The notes: generated by a model not told the origin, from the letters alone. 64,000 bases of DNA from JBBROS01 sp965213845 (GCA_965213845.1 CBDCAI010000001.1:18361-82360); one strand, 5' to 3'; shown: positions 8,661 through 18,620, counted from the first letter of the stretch. Numbers and translations are program-made.

Positions 8661-10235
8661 TCAGCGCGGGTGGGCGCGCATGGCGGAGGTCATCTCGGAG
8701 CTGCCGCTGTCGCCGACCTCGTAGGCGATGGCGGCCTTGGACGCGAGCACCACGGGGGCGGTGAACAGCGGCAGCAGCACCCGGGATTCGGCGACGCGGC
8801 GGTCGGCCGAGCGCAGGAGGTCGAGGCGGCGGGCCGGGTCTTGCTCGGTGAGGGCGGCCTCGATCTCGAGGTCGGCGGCCTTGTCGGACAGGCCGGAGCG
8901 GTTGGTGCCGCCCATCTTCTTGTCGCGGTCGAGCGTGTGGAAGATGTTGTTGAGCGTGTAGCCGGCGTCGCCCATGACGTTGCTCCAGGCACTCAGGAAC
9001 AGCGGGGCCGGGTTGGCGCCGGCGCGGACGCGGGTGAAGAAGATGGCGGCCGGCAGCGCCTCCACCGTGGCCTTGATGCCGACCCGCGCCAGCATCTGCC
9101 CGATCGCCTGACAGACCTGCGCGTCGGCGATGTAGCGGCCGCTCGGGCAGGTCACGCTGGTGGCGAACCCGCCGGGCAGGCCGGCGGCGGTCAGCAGGCG
9201 CCGGGCCTCGTCGGGGGCGAAGGGGTCGGCCCGCAGGTCGTCCAGGTAGCCGAGCATGCCGGGCACGCCGACCTGGGTCGCGACGCGGCCGTGGTCCAGC
9301 AGCAGGCTGTGCACGATGCCCTCGCGGTTCAGCGCCAGCGAGATCGCCTGGCGGATGGCGGCGTCGCGCAGCACGTTGCGCCCGCCCGCGACATCGAGCG
9401 CCGGGTCCAGGTTGAGGCCCAGGTACATCACCCGGGCGGAGTCGCCGGTGTGCACGACGATGCCGAGCGTCGCGGCCAGCCGGGCGGCGTCCTGCAGCGG
9501 CACGAACTCGATCAGGTCCACGTCGCCCGACAGCAGTGCCGCGCTGCGGGCGCTGTCGTTCGGCAGCACGCGGAACTCCACCCGGTCCCAGTCGGGCTTG
9601 CGGCCCCAGTACTGCTCGAACCGGGAGAGCAGGATGCGCTCCTTGCCCAGCACCTCGACCACGCGGTAGGGGCCGGTGCCGATCGTGCCGCGGCCCTGGT
9701 TCAGGTCCTCCGTCGTCCGGCCCTCTGCCGCGTGCCGGGACAGGATGGCGAGCTTGGCGATCTGCGACGGCAGCAGGGGGGAGAACCCGTCGGTCACGAT
9801 GTCGACCGTGTGGTCGTCGATCTTGCGGACCGCCGTTACGCCCAGAAGCTGCCCGGTGTAGGGCGAGGCGTTGTTCGGCACGTTCGGCACGCGATCGAGG
9901 CTGAACACCACGTCGTCGGCGGTGAACGGGGTGCCGTCGTGGAAGGTGACGCCGCGGCGGAGCGCGAAGCGCCAGGTCTGCCGACCGTCCGAGGTCCAGG
10001 ACTCCGCGAGGTCGGGCGACAGCGCGCCATGCGCGTCGATGTCGGTCAGTGCGCCGTAGATGTGCTGGTTGTAGGCGATGTTCGAGTCGAGCAGCAGGAA
10101 GTGCGGGTCGAGCGTGAACACGTTCTGCGTGCCGATGCGCAGGTCCGCGGCGTCGGCGGCCGTCGGCATGGCGGGGGTCAACGCCAGCAGGACCGCCGCC
10201 GTCCGGCAGGCCCGCCACAGGATCGATGGGGTCAT
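8661..10235 (-). CDS. ABC transporter substrate-binding protein, family 5 (peptide/nickel/opine type)
   Basis: A 524-residue periplasmic binding protein. The ATG at 10235 was chosen because GAGGA lies nine bases before it; an upstream ATG at 10268 overlaps the preceding gene. A signal peptide ends near ADAA, followed by DLRIGTQNVFTLDPHFLLLDSN, typical of the family N-terminus, and ALSPDLAESWTSDGRQTWRFALRRGV. The C-terminal AALTEQDPARRLDLLRSADRRV segment is also typical. It follows hydantoinase B with no permease gene nearby, so it may use the ABC transporter at 26.6-30.6 kb or one outside the window. The ligand is unknown. Confidence 0.9.
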   Translation of the reverse strand: MTPSILWRACRTAAVLLALTPAMPTAADAADLRIGTQNVFTLDPHFLLLDSNIAYNQHIYGALTDIDAHGALSPDLAESWTSDGRQTWRFALRRGVTFHDGTPFTADDVVFSLDRVPNVPNNASPYTGQLLGVTAVRKIDDHTVDIVTDGFSPLLPSQIAKLAILSRHAAEGRTTEDLNQGRGTIGTGPYRVVEVLGKERILLSRFEQYWGRKPDWDRVEFRVLPNDSARSAALLSGDVDLIEFVPLQDAARLAATLGIVVHTGDSARVMYLGLNLDPALDVAGGRNVLRDAAIRQAISLALNREGIVHSLLLDHGRVATQVGVPGMLGYLDDLRADPFAPDEARRLLTAAGLPGGFATSVTCPSGRYIADAQVCQAIGQMLARVGIKATVEALPAAIFFTRVRAGANPAPLFLSAWSNVMGDAGYTLNNIFHTLDRDKKMGGTNRSGLSDKAADLEIEAALTEQDPARRLDLLRSADRRVAESRVLLPLFTAPVVLASKAAIAYEVGDSGSSEMTSAMRAHPR

Positions 10236-10257
10236 GGTCAGGGTCCTCGTCGTGGGG

Positions 10258-12228
10258 CTATTCGGCATGGTCTTCGCCGCGCGCGACGTAGGCGGCGAAG
10301 GCTTCGGGGATGATCTCGGCGGCCGGGCGGGCCGGAGCGGCGCGCACGGCGGCGAACAGCATGGTCTTGACCGGCGCGCGCCAGCTGACGGGGAGGGTGG
10401 CGAGGCAGGCGTGCATGGCGGCGTAGGCCTCGGCGGTCCATCGCGCCTCGTGCGCCCGGCGGAAGGCGCCGGGCGAGAAGGGGGTGCGCGGCGGGGGGGT
10501 GGCCCGCAGCCGCGCGGTTTCCGCCGCCTCGATCGCGTCGCCTGCGATGGCGACGCCGTAGTCGCGCCGTGCCCCCTCCGCGCTCACCAGCCCGGCCCGC
10601 ACGTCGCGCAGCACCGCATCCGGCGCCCGCGTGAACGGGTCGCCGCGGCCGCCGCCGGCCGGCGAGACGATCCGCAGCGTGTCGCCCTGGGCCAGGCGGA
10701 GCGCGTCGGTGTTGCCGAGGTCTTGCGCGCGGTCGGTGCCGTGGTTGAGGGTGAAGCTGCCGTTCGCGCCGGGTTCGCCGCCGCCCACGCCCCAGGGCTG
10801 GAACAGCGTGCGGTCCCGGTTGCGCGCGGTGACGAAGGCGTCGGGGGCGGTGGTGCGGAACTCCAGGATCTGCGCCATGCCGCCGCGATGCGCGCCGGGG
10901 CCGCCGGTGTCGGGCAGCAGGCCGTAGCGCAGGATGCGGACCGGCGCCTCCGATTCCGTGATCTCGATCGGGCTGTTCTTCAGGTAGGCGGCGTCCGCGC
11001 CCGATCCGTCGGTGCCGTCCCGGTGCGGCATGCCGCCGCCGCCGCCCACGATGGGGGCGATGGCCGAGATGCTGCGCCGCCCGGTGCGCCGGTCCTCGGC
11101 GGCCATGTTGACGATGGAGGTCGCCCCAGCCGAGGTCGCGGGCAGCCGGTCGGGTGCGGCCTGGACGAAGGCGCCGAAGATGAGGCTGCGGAGGCGCCCG
11201 CAGGTCAGGCTCCGCATGCCCACGGCCGCGGGGAATTGCGGGTTGAGCACGCTGCCCTCCGGCACGTGGCAGGTGAAGGCGCGGGTGGTGCCGAAGTTGA
11301 GCGTGATGCCCGGGTGCAGGGCCGAGAGCACGTAGTAGACGCCGACCAGCAGCAGCGAGTGGCGGGGGTGGCCACCTGTGGGCACGTTCAGGGACGACAG
11401 GGTCTGCGGGTCGGTGCCGGCGAAATCCAGCACGGCGCCGTCGCCGGCGATGGTGAGCGCCAGGCACAGGCGGAGCGGGTTGCCCGAGGCGGCGTCCTCG
11501 TCGGCGTATTCGGTGAAGCGGTACGTGCCGTCCGGGATGCCGGCCAGCACGGCGCGGGCCTGGGCCTCGGCGTAGTCCAGCAGGTCCGCGAGCCCGTCCA
11601 CCACCGTGTCGACGCCGAAGCGGCGCACGAGGTCCAGCACCCGGCGCTCGCCGGTGTTGACGGCCGCCACCAGGGCCTTCAGGTCGCCCCAGTTCTGGTC
11701 GGGCACCCGCACGTTCGCCAGCATCACCCGGGCGAGCCCCTCGTCCAGCACGCCGGCGCGGTACAGCTTGGATGGTGGGATGCGGATGCCTTCCTGGTGC
11801 ACCTCGGTCAAGGTGCGCGAAAGGCTGGCGGGCACGGCGCCGCCGACGTCCACGTTGTGGATGTGGCCGCCGGCGAAGGCGATGATACGGCCTTCGTGGA
11901 ACACGGGCTTCCACATGACGATATCGGGCGAGTGGGTGGCGAGGTAGCCGGAATAGGGGTCGTTGGTCATGGCGATGTCGCCGGGCTCGTAACCGCCGGG
12001 AACGAGGGCGAGGGCGGCTTCGTAGTCGAGGCCCGGGTACCAGGTCGCGCCGAGGTCGATGGGCACGGCGACCGACTTGCCGGCGGCGTCGAGCACCTGG
12101 ATGGTGAAGTCCTCGGTCTCCTTCACGAAGGTGGAGTGGGCGGTGCGGTACAGCGTCGTGGCCATGCTCTCGGCGGCGGCGCGGGTGTGGTTGCGGAGCA
12201 CCTGCAGCATGACGGGGTTTGTGCGCAT
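10258..12228 (-). CDS. hyuB: Hydantoinase B / oxoprolinase family subunit
   Basis: A 656-residue subunit of an ATP-dependent amidohydrolase of the N-methylhydantoinase, 5-oxoprolinase and acetophenone carboxylase family. It starts MRTNPVMLQVLRNHTRAAAESM with the usual TLYRTAHSTFVKE block, followed by DIAMTNDPYSG and GGHIHNVDVGG, which hold the metal-binding His/Asp residues, and PGGGGRGDP-like glycine turns near the end. The ATG overlaps the hyuA stop as ATGA, so the subunits are made together. The true substrate cannot be read from sequence. The frame stays open far upstream, but that part is antisense or out-of-frame shadow of hyuA. Confidence 0.92.
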   Translation of the reverse strand: MRTNPVMLQVLRNHTRAAAESMATTLYRTAHSTFVKETEDFTIQVLDAAGKSVAVPIDLGATWYPGLDYEAALALVPGGYEPGDIAMTNDPYSGYLATHSPDIVMWKPVFHEGRIIAFAGGHIHNVDVGGAVPASLSRTLTEVHQEGIRIPPSKLYRAGVLDEGLARVMLANVRVPDQNWGDLKALVAAVNTGERRVLDLVRRFGVDTVVDGLADLLDYAEAQARAVLAGIPDGTYRFTEYADEDAASGNPLRLCLALTIAGDGAVLDFAGTDPQTLSSLNVPTGGHPRHSLLLVGVYYVLSALHPGITLNFGTTRAFTCHVPEGSVLNPQFPAAVGMRSLTCGRLRSLIFGAFVQAAPDRLPATSAGATSIVNMAAEDRRTGRRSISAIAPIVGGGGGMPHRDGTDGSGADAAYLKNSPIEITESEAPVRILRYGLLPDTGGPGAHRGGMAQILEFRTTAPDAFVTARNRDRTLFQPWGVGGGEPGANGSFTLNHGTDRAQDLGNTDALRLAQGDTLRIVSPAGGGRGDPFTRAPDAVLRDVRAGLVSAEGARRDYGVAIAGDAIEAAETARLRATPPPRTPFSPGAFRRAHEARWTAEAYAAMHACLATLPVSWRAPVKTMLFAAVRAAPARPAAEIIPEAFAAYVARGEDHAE

Positions 12229-14249
12229 CAGCCCTGCTCCATCGCGATGTTGCGCCAGCCGTCCACCTGCGCGCGCCAGCCGGGCGGGACGAGGATGGTG
12301 CAGTCCGCCTGGGTGACGATGGCCGGGCCGGCGAAGGTGGCGCCGGGGGCGAGGCCGTCTCGGTCGAACAGGGCCGCCGTGTGCCAGACCCCGCTTCTGT
12401 GCAATGGGGCGTGGCCGCGCGGGACGGCGGGGTGGGGCGGCCCGGGGCGGCAGGGCATGGCGATGGGCGGGGCGGCGCGGGAGGCGGAGGCGCGCAGGCT
12501 GACGACCTGCACCGGGGCGGCCTCCTCGGCATGGCCGAAGTTCTTGTCGTGGGCGGCGTGGAAGGCCTGCACGAGGCCCGGCTGGTCCGTGCCGGCGGCA
12601 AACGGCACCGTCAGCTCGAAGGACTGGCCCTGGTAGCGCAGGTCTGCGGCCAGCTGGACGTGGGTGGGGCCGGGGCCGGCCATCGCCTCGACCGCCTGGG
12701 TGGCGTCGTGGGACAGGGTGTCGAGGATCGTCACCATGGCGGGCCAGCTCGCGGGGTCCAGCGGCATCAGCACGGTGCGCATCGCGTCGCGGCGGATGGC
12801 GGCGGCGACGGCGCCCAGGGCGCACAGCGTGCCGGGCGAGGCGGGCACCAGGACGCGCGTCATGCCCGCCGCCTCGGCCAGCAGCGCGCCGAACATCGGC
12901 CCGGCGCCGCCGAAGGGCATCAGCGTCAGCTCGCTGGCATGCACGCCGGCCCGGGCCAGCAACTGCTCGATGGGCACCAACATGCCGCTGACGGCAACGT
13001 CCAGCACGCCTTCGGCCAGCGCCTCGGTGGACAGGCCCAACTGTGCCGCGAGCGGCCGGGCCGCGGCCTGGGCCAGCGCGGGGTCGGGCGCGATGGCGCC
13101 GAAGCCTAGCGCGCCGTGCCCCAGGATGCCGACCAGCAGCGCGGCGTCCGTCACGGTCATGCGCGTGCCGCCCCGCCCGAAGCAGGCGGGCCCCGGCGTC
13201 GATCCGGCACTGTCCGGCCCGACCTGCAGCACCCCCTGCGGATCGACGGACACGACGGACCCGCCGCCCTGGCCCGAGGACGTGACGGCGACGGTGGTGA
13301 TGGCCAGCGGGAACTCGCCGATCGCGTGCCCGGTGGCGAAGGAGGGCAGGCCGTCCTCCAGGATCGCGACGTCGGCGCTGGTGCCGCCCATGTCGAGCGT
13401 CAGCACCGCACGGGCGCCGGCCGCCTGCGCCACCACGCCCGCGCCGACGACGCCCGATGCGGTGCCGGACAGCAGCATGCCCACGCAGTCCCGCCGGCCG
13501 GCGGCGGCCGTCATGGTGCCGCCGGCCGAGGTGGTCAGCAGCAGGGGGGCGGCGATCCCGGCCCGGGCGAGCTCGGCCGCGACCCGGTCGAGGTAGGTGG
13601 CGATGCGGGGGTGCACGTAAGCGTTCAGGACCGCCGTGGTGGTGCGTTCGTACTCGCGGATGGCGGGCCAGATCTCGCTGCCGCGGAACACGGTCAGCCC
13701 GGGTGCGAGCCGTGCGACGATGGCGGCCACCGCGACCTCGTGGCGGGGCGCGCGCCAGGCGTGCAGGAACGACACGACGACGCCCTCGCACCCGGCCCGC
13801 TGCGCCGCGGCGACGGCCCGGGCCACATCCGCCTCGTCGGGGTCCTGGAGGGTGGTGCCGGCGGCGCTCATGCGCTCGGCGATGGGGAAGACACGCTCCC
13901 TCGGGATCAGGGGCGCCGGGCGCTCGCAGAACAGGCTGTAGGGGTTGGCCATGCGGAGCCGGGCCAACTCCAGGATGTCGGTGAAGCCCGCAGTGGTGAA
14001 CAGCGCCAGGCGTGCGCCGCGGCGCTGGATGATGGTGTTGACGCCGACCGTGGTGCCGTGGACGAAGCGCTGCACGGCGGCGAGGTCCATGCCGTCGGCC
14101 GCGAGGCGCTGCAGCCCGGCCGCCACGTCCTGCCCTGGGGCGGCGGGCGTGGTCAGCACCTTCAGCGTCGTCGTGCGGCCGGTCTGCGTGTCCAGCGCCA
14201 CAAAGTCGGCGAAGGTGCCCCCGATATCCACCCCGACCATCACCGCCAT
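12228..14249 (-). CDS. hyuA: Hydantoinase A / oxoprolinase family subunit
   Basis: A 673-residue ATP-binding subunit paired with hyuB. It opens with VGVDIGGTFADFVALD, the actin-like ATPase phosphate loop, and contains FVHGTTVGVNTIIQRRGA, the second phosphate motif LDMGGTSADVAIL (about 290) and the late FGGAGPMFGALLAEAAG block (about 425), all characteristic of HyuA. ATP-driven ring opening of hydantoin-like or lactam substrates, or carboxylation of ketones by relatives, are the known activities. It lies between tctA (73 bp upstream) and hyuB, suggesting that the Tct system imports its substrate or product. Confidence 0.93.
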   Translation of the reverse strand: MAVMVGVDIGGTFADFVALDTQTGRTTTLKVLTTPAAPGQDVAAGLQRLAADGMDLAAVQRFVHGTTVGVNTIIQRRGARLALFTTAGFTDILELARLRMANPYSLFCERPAPLIPRERVFPIAERMSAAGTTLQDPDEADVARAVAAAQRAGCEGVVVSFLHAWRAPRHEVAVAAIVARLAPGLTVFRGSEIWPAIREYERTTTAVLNAYVHPRIATYLDRVAAELARAGIAAPLLLTTSAGGTMTAAAGRRDCVGMLLSGTASGVVGAGVVAQAAGARAVLTLDMGGTSADVAILEDGLPSFATGHAIGEFPLAITTVAVTSSGQGGGSVVSVDPQGVLQVGPDSAGSTPGPACFGRGGTRMTVTDAALLVGILGHGALGFGAIAPDPALAQAAARPLAAQLGLSTEALAEGVLDVAVSGMLVPIEQLLARAGVHASELTLMPFGGAGPMFGALLAEAAGMTRVLVPASPGTLCALGAVAAAIRRDAMRTVLMPLDPASWPAMVTILDTLSHDATQAVEAMAGPGPTHVQLAADLRYQGQSFELTVPFAAGTDQPGLVQAFHAAHDKNFGHAEEAAPVQVVSLRASASRAAPPIAMPCRPGPPHPAVPRGHAPLHRSGVWHTAALFDRDGLAPGATFAGPAIVTQADCTILVPPGWRAQVDGWRNIAMEQG

Positions 14250-14322
14250 GCCGTGCCGCCCCCGTGTCGTGCGCGCCCAGCATGCGGCTGGGCGGCCGGG
14301 GCGTCCACGCCCGTGAGGTGGT

Positions 14323-15849
14323 TCAGGCCGTCTTGCGGCTGAGGCTGCGGCCGAGGCCGCGTGCGGCGCGGCGCGCGACGGCCCGGACGGCCGGCACGTA
14401 CAGCAGGAGCGTCATGACGGTCACGATGGCGATGCCGAGCGAGATGGGGCGGGTGACGAAGGGCGTCCAGTCGCCGTCCGACAGCACGAGGCCGCGGCGC
14501 AGGCTTTTGTCGAGCAGGCCGCCCAGCACCAGGCCCAGCACGAAGGGCGCCATGTGGTAGCCGCGGCGGCGGAGCAGGAAGGCGCCGATGCCCACGACCA
14601 GCATGGTGTCGATGTCGAACAGGCGGGATGCGCTGGCATAGGCGCCGACGGTGCACAGCAGGAAGATGATCGGCATCAGCACGGCGTTGCGGACGCGCAG
14701 CACCAGCAGCAGCGGGCGCACCAGGAACAGGCCGAACAGCAGGATGCTGAACATGGCGACGGTGGTCATGGCGACGACGTCGTAGATGAAGGTGGGGTGC
14801 TGGATCATCAGCATCGGGCCCGGCTGGATGCCGTGGATGATCATGGCGGCCATCAGCACCGCGGACGGCGCGGAGCCCGGGATGCCCAGCGCGAGCAGCG
14901 GGATCATGTGCCCGGGGATGGAGGCCATGTCGCCGGTTTCGGCCGCCATCAGCCCGTCGATGGAGCCCTTGCCGAACTGCTCGGGCTCCTTGCTGAGCGC
15001 CTTGGCCGCCGCGTAGGACATCCATGCGCCGGAATCCTCGCCCACGCCCGGCATCAGCCCGGTCGTGACGCCGATCACGCCCGAGCGCAGCACGGTGGGC
15101 CAGTACTGCACCACCTCGCGGAAGCGCGGGAGCACGGAGTCCGTCATCTCGACGACGCGGGGCTCCTTGGGGCTGGCGAGCTTGGTCAGGATCTCGGCGA
15201 AGCCGAAGGCGCCGACCAATGCGGGGATGAGCGCGATGCCGCCCGAAAGCTGGTCCCAGTCGAAGGTGAAGCGGTCATGCGCGTAAAGGCCGTCCTGGCC
15301 GATCTGCGCCACGAACAGGCCCAGCAGGCCCATCAGCCAGCCCTTGACCGGGTCGTTGCCGACGATGCTGCCGGACATGGTCACGCCGAACAGCGCCAGC
15401 CAGAAGAACTCGTAGGACCCGAACGACAGCGCGACGCGGGCGAGCAGCGGGGTGAAGGCGGCCAGGCAGATGACGCCGAACAGCGTGCTGGTGAAGGCGC
15501 CGGAGGTCGCGATGCCGATGGCGCGCCCGGCCTGCCCCTGGCGGGCGAGCGCGTGGCCGTCGGCACACGAGGCGGCGTTGGCCGCGGTGCCCGGGATGTT
15601 CAGCAGGATGGCGGTGCGGGAGCCGCCATACAGCGTTCCGACATAGGAGCAGACGAGCACCAGGATGGCGTCGTTGGCCGGCAGCTTGATGGTGAGGGTG
15701 GTGAGCAGGGCGATGCACAGCGTGGCCGAGAGGCCGGGCAGGCAGCCGACGATGATGCCGACCAGCGCGCCGCCCATGCCGAAGGCGAGCGAGGCCGGGT
15801 TGAGCACGCCGAGGTAGGATTGCAGCAGGTCGTCGATGCCGGCGAGCAT
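14323..15849 (-). CDS. tctA: Tripartite tricarboxylate transporter, large permease TctA
   Basis: A 508-residue integral membrane protein with roughly ten to twelve hydrophobic segments. It has the family blocks GGALVGIIVGCLPGLSATLCIALL (two positively selected glycines before a proline), YGGSRTAILLNIPGTAANAASCADG and the internally repeated GVITGLMPGVGEDSGAWMSYAAAK, which form the two TctA halves. It moves small carboxylates across the inner membrane using the TctC binding protein and an ion gradient. It follows tctB by 15 bp and precedes hyuA, so import and hydrolysis appear coupled. Confidence 0.95.
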   Translation of the reverse strand: MLAGIDDLLQSYLGVLNPASLAFGMGGALVGIIVGCLPGLSATLCIALLTTLTIKLPANDAILVLVCSYVGTLYGGSRTAILLNIPGTAANAASCADGHALARQGQAGRAIGIATSGAFTSTLFGVICLAAFTPLLARVALSFGSYEFFWLALFGVTMSGSIVGNDPVKGWLMGLLGLFVAQIGQDGLYAHDRFTFDWDQLSGGIALIPALVGAFGFAEILTKLASPKEPRVVEMTDSVLPRFREVVQYWPTVLRSGVIGVTTGLMPGVGEDSGAWMSYAAAKALSKEPEQFGKGSIDGLMAAETGDMASIPGHMIPLLALGIPGSAPSAVLMAAMIIHGIQPGPMLMIQHPTFIYDVVAMTTVAMFSILLFGLFLVRPLLLVLRVRNAVLMPIIFLLCTVGAYASASRLFDIDTMLVVGIGAFLLRRRGYHMAPFVLGLVLGGLLDKSLRRGLVLSDGDWTPFVTRPISLGIAIVTVMTLLLYVPAVRAVARRAARGLGRSLSRKTA

Positions 15850-15864
15850 GGGGGTTTCCTCGCT

Positions 15865-16392
15865 TCAGGGCAGGCGGACGAGGAAGAACTGCTGGAAGAC
15901 GAGCGTGATGACGCCGCCCGCGGCCAGGCCGATCAGCAGCGCGGTGCCGACGCCGCGGGCGTCGACCGGGCGTCGCTCCCCGGCGGGGCCTTGCCGCAGC
16001 AGCAGGATGCAGGCGGTCACGAAGCCCGCCGCCGCGGCCCAGAACGGCAGGCCGTGCCCCACCAGCCCCGCCGCGAACGCCACGCACAGCGCCACCACCA
16101 GCAGCGCGCGGCCGGAGGCGGGGGGCAGGGCAAGGTGGAGCGGGCCGCCGCCCGACAGCGCGCCCCGGCGCAGGCTGCGGCCCAACAGAACCCCGCCCAT
16201 CAGCAGCAGCAGCAGGCCGAGCAGGCCCGGCAGCAGCCCCGGCGCGCCGAAGGGCGGCACGTCCTGGTTCGCCAGCCGGTCCATGCCGACGGACCCGGCC
16301 AGCACGGCCGCGCCCAGCAGCAGCCAGCCTGCCCCGTCGACCAGGTCGGCCCGGGAAGAGGCCTCGGCCGGTTCCTCGTCGGGCCCGGTCAT
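15865..16392 (-). CDS. tctB: Tripartite tricarboxylate transporter, small permease TctB
   Basis: A 175-residue protein with four hydrophobic segments (WLLLGAAVLAGSVGMDRL, PGLLPGLLGLLLLLMGGVLLG, GRALLVVALCVAFAAGLVGHGL, GVGTALLIGLAAGGVITLVFQQFFLV), the normal TctB layout. The Asp/Pro-containing turn before helix 2 (NQDVPPFGAPGLLPG) is the family's most conserved loop. The frame is open further upstream to 16545, but ATG 16392, two bases from the tctC stop, gives the right length. Confidence 0.9.
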   Translation of the reverse strand: MTGPDEEPAEASSRADLVDGAGWLLLGAAVLAGSVGMDRLANQDVPPFGAPGLLPGLLGLLLLLMGGVLLGRSLRRGALSGGGPLHLALPPASGRALLVVALCVAFAAGLVGHGLPFWAAAAGFVTACILLLRQGPAGERRPVDARGVGTALLIGLAAGGVITLVFQQFFLVRLP

Positions 16393-16393
16393 G

Positions 16394-17422
16394 TCACAGC
16401 GCGGGGATGCCGACGGTGGCCGGCGAGACCTTGGCCTTGCCGCTGTTGAACAGCTGCCAGGCGTTGGCCTGCACGGCGGGCATCGCCAGCTTCTGCGCCG
16501 GCTCGCCATAGGCCGGGGCGAACAGCGCCCCGTGGTCCAACGCATAGCGGCGCAGCTTCTCGCTGGTGGTGATCTTGTCGCGCCACACCGCCTGCAGCGT
16601 GGCGAGGACGTCCGCGGGCACGCCCTTGGGCAGGAAGATGCCGAAGTAGTTCGCGGGCGCGGTGAAGCCCGGGATGGTCTGCGACAGCGGCGGGATGGTG
16701 CCGAACCCTTCGAGCGTCACCGGCTGGTCGCCGATGGCGGCCAGGGGGCGCAGCAGCTTGCCGCGGATCATCTCCGCCTCCTCGCTGGCGACCTGGGAGG
16801 TGGCGACCGTCTCGCCGGCCACGGTCGCGACCACGGCGGGGTTGCCGCCATCGTAGGTGACGTGGCGATAGGTCACGTGGGCGGCGTTGGCGACGAGGTC
16901 CATGGCCGCATGGCCGGACGAGGTCACGCCGGCGGTGGCCACGGTGATGGCGTTGGGCTTCTGCCGCATCGCCTCGATCAGCTCACCGGCGGTCTTGTAG
17001 GGCGTGGCGGCGTTGACGCTCAGCACGGAGACGTTGGCGACGCTGAGGAACAGCTCCCAGTCCGTGAGGCGGGTCCTGACGGAGCCCAGCGTCTCGTAGG
17101 AGCCGAGGTCCTGCACGGCGCCGCTGGTCCAGGTGTAGCCGTCGTGCGGGGCGTCGAGCGCGCTCTTGGTGCCGATCGCGCCCGATGCGCCGGGCTGGTT
17201 GACGATGACGATCGACTGGCCCAGCAGGCCCTCCAGCTCGGCGGCGACGACGCGCGTCACCTGGTCCGTGGAGCCGCCCGCGGCCCAGGGCACGATCAGG
17301 TTGATGGGACGCGCCGGCTTCCAGGCCGCCTGGGCCCGGGCCCCGCGCCCTGCGAGCAGGCCGGCGCCCAATCCGGCCCCTAGTCCGAGTGCGGCGCGGC
17401 GGCCGAGTTGCTTTGTTTGCAT
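16394..17422 (-). CDS. tctC: Tripartite tricarboxylate transporter substrate-binding protein TctC
   Basis: A 342-residue periplasmic binding protein of the Bug/TctC family. The N-terminus has a twin arginine (LGRRAALG) before an Ala/Gly-rich segment ending GARAQA, so export by Tat is possible. The mature part has PINLIVPWAAGGSTDQVTR and IVNQPGASGAIGTK, where the beta-turns of Bug proteins grip a carboxylate by backbone contacts. It is first of tctCBA; such proteins bind citrate, amino-acid derivatives, aromatic acids or nicotinate-like compounds. Confidence 0.93.
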   Translation of the reverse strand: MQTKQLGRRAALGLGAGLGAGLLAGRGARAQAAWKPARPINLIVPWAAGGSTDQVTRVVAAELEGLLGQSIVIVNQPGASGAIGTKSALDAPHDGYTWTSGAVQDLGSYETLGSVRTRLTDWELFLSVANVSVLSVNAATPYKTAGELIEAMRQKPNAITVATAGVTSSGHAAMDLVANAAHVTYRHVTYDGGNPAVVATVAGETVATSQVASEEAEMIRGKLLRPLAAIGDQPVTLEGFGTIPPLSQTIPGFTAPANYFGIFLPKGVPADVLATLQAVWRDKITTSEKLRRYALDHGALFAPAYGEPAQKLAMPAVQANAWQLFNSGKAKVSPATVGIPAL

Positions 17423-17450
17423 GGTTTTCCCCTGGTTTCTTCGCTGGCTC

Positions 17451-18620
17451 TTACAGAACGATGCGCCGGCCTTCTTCTGCGGCCTGGTAGGCGGCGTAGT
17501 GGATCCGGATCGCCTCGTAGGCCAGGTCGAGCCCCGCCAGCGGCTGCCGCCCGGTCGCGGCGCACTCCATGAAGTCCTGGATCTCCTGCAGGTAGCCGCG
17601 GGTCCATTCCTCCTCGAGGCAGATCTGCTGCCAGCCGGTCTTCCGGTCGACCTTCTCGGTGATGTAGACGCCGGCGAGCTTGGCCTCGTCGGTCTGGTAG
17701 CTGACCATGTGGTTGTTGGGCGCGATGTTGGCGAACAGCACGCCGCCGGTGGTGAAGGTCTCCACCAGGTTGCGGACCCCGCCCAGGATCATGTCGCCGG
17801 CGAAGACCGTCGCCTTCGTGCCGTCGCTGAACCCAAGGTTCAGCATGCCCCAGTCCTCCACGTCGACCGGGTGCGCGTTGAGGTAGCGCCGGTCCGCGTC
17901 GGGCACGCGGTTGGTCATGTGGCCCACGTCGCAGGTGACCTCCGTTACCGTGATCCGCTCGTTGCGGGCGGCGGCCTCGACCTGCTTGAGGTGCAGCACG
18001 GCCGAGACCGGGTGGCAGCCCTGGCGCAGCAGCGCGCCGCCGCCCGTCATGTCCCAGCGGGCGGCGTGCTCGGCGTGGGAGCCGCTGTGGCTCTCCTCGG
18101 CCTTCATGAACAGGATCTTGTCGCCGGTGGCGCGGATCATCTCCGCCGTCTTGCGGACGGCCGGGGCATAGACCCAGTCCTCGGCATACATGAACAGCTT
18201 GCCCGTGGCCCGGATGGCGGCGGCCATCGCGTCCATCTGCAGCATGACGCGCTCGTACATCAGCTTCTTCGGGACCGTGCGGCCGATGGGCGCCACGTCA
18301 CCGGGTTCGCCGAAGTAGCCGGTGAAGGGCTTCTCGCAGATCACGTGCTTGCCGGCCTGCATGCAGGCGACGACCATCTCGGCATGGGTCGCGGGGGGCG
18401 TGCACAGGTCGATGACGTCGATGGCGGGGTCGGCCAGAAGCTCCCGCCAGTCGCGGCAGGTGGCGGGGATGGCGTGGCGGCGGGCGAAGTCCTGCACCGC
18501 GTCGCCGCGGGCGCAGACGATGGCCACCCTCGCGTCCACGCCATAGACCCGGCGGTAGGCGTGCATATGCAGCTCCGCCACGAAGCCGCTGCCGACCAGG
18601 CCGACGGTGACGGTCTTCAT
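17451..18620 (-). CDS. Gfo/Idh/MocA-family NAD(P)-dependent oxidoreductase
   Basis: A 389-residue dehydrogenase. The N-terminal Rossmann motif GLVGSGFVAELHMHAYRRV is followed by IDVIDLCTPPATHAEMVVACMQAGKHVICEKPF, whose EKP triad carries the catalytic Lys. The C-terminal alpha/beta domain has GGALLRQGCHPVSAVLHL, with the His used for catalysis in inositol and glucose-fructose type enzymes. Relatives oxidise polyols or sugars. The ATG overlaps the stop of the beta-hydroxyacid dehydrogenase gene, so both belong to one operon. Substrate unknown. Confidence 0.9.
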   Translation of the reverse strand: MKTVTVGLVGSGFVAELHMHAYRRVYGVDARVAIVCARGDAVQDFARRHAIPATCRDWRELLADPAIDVIDLCTPPATHAEMVVACMQAGKHVICEKPFTGYFGEPGDVAPIGRTVPKKLMYERVMLQMDAMAAAIRATGKLFMYAEDWVYAPAVRKTAEMIRATGDKILFMKAEESHSGSHAEHAARWDMTGGGALLRQGCHPVSAVLHLKQVEAAARNERITVTEVTCDVGHMTNRVPDADRRYLNAHPVDVEDWGMLNLGFSDGTKATVFAGDMILGGVRNLVETFTTGGVLFANIAPNNHMVSYQTDEAKLAGVYITEKVDRKTGWQQICLEEEWTRGYLQEIQDFMECAATGRQPLAGLDLAYEAIRIHYAAYQAAEEGRRIVL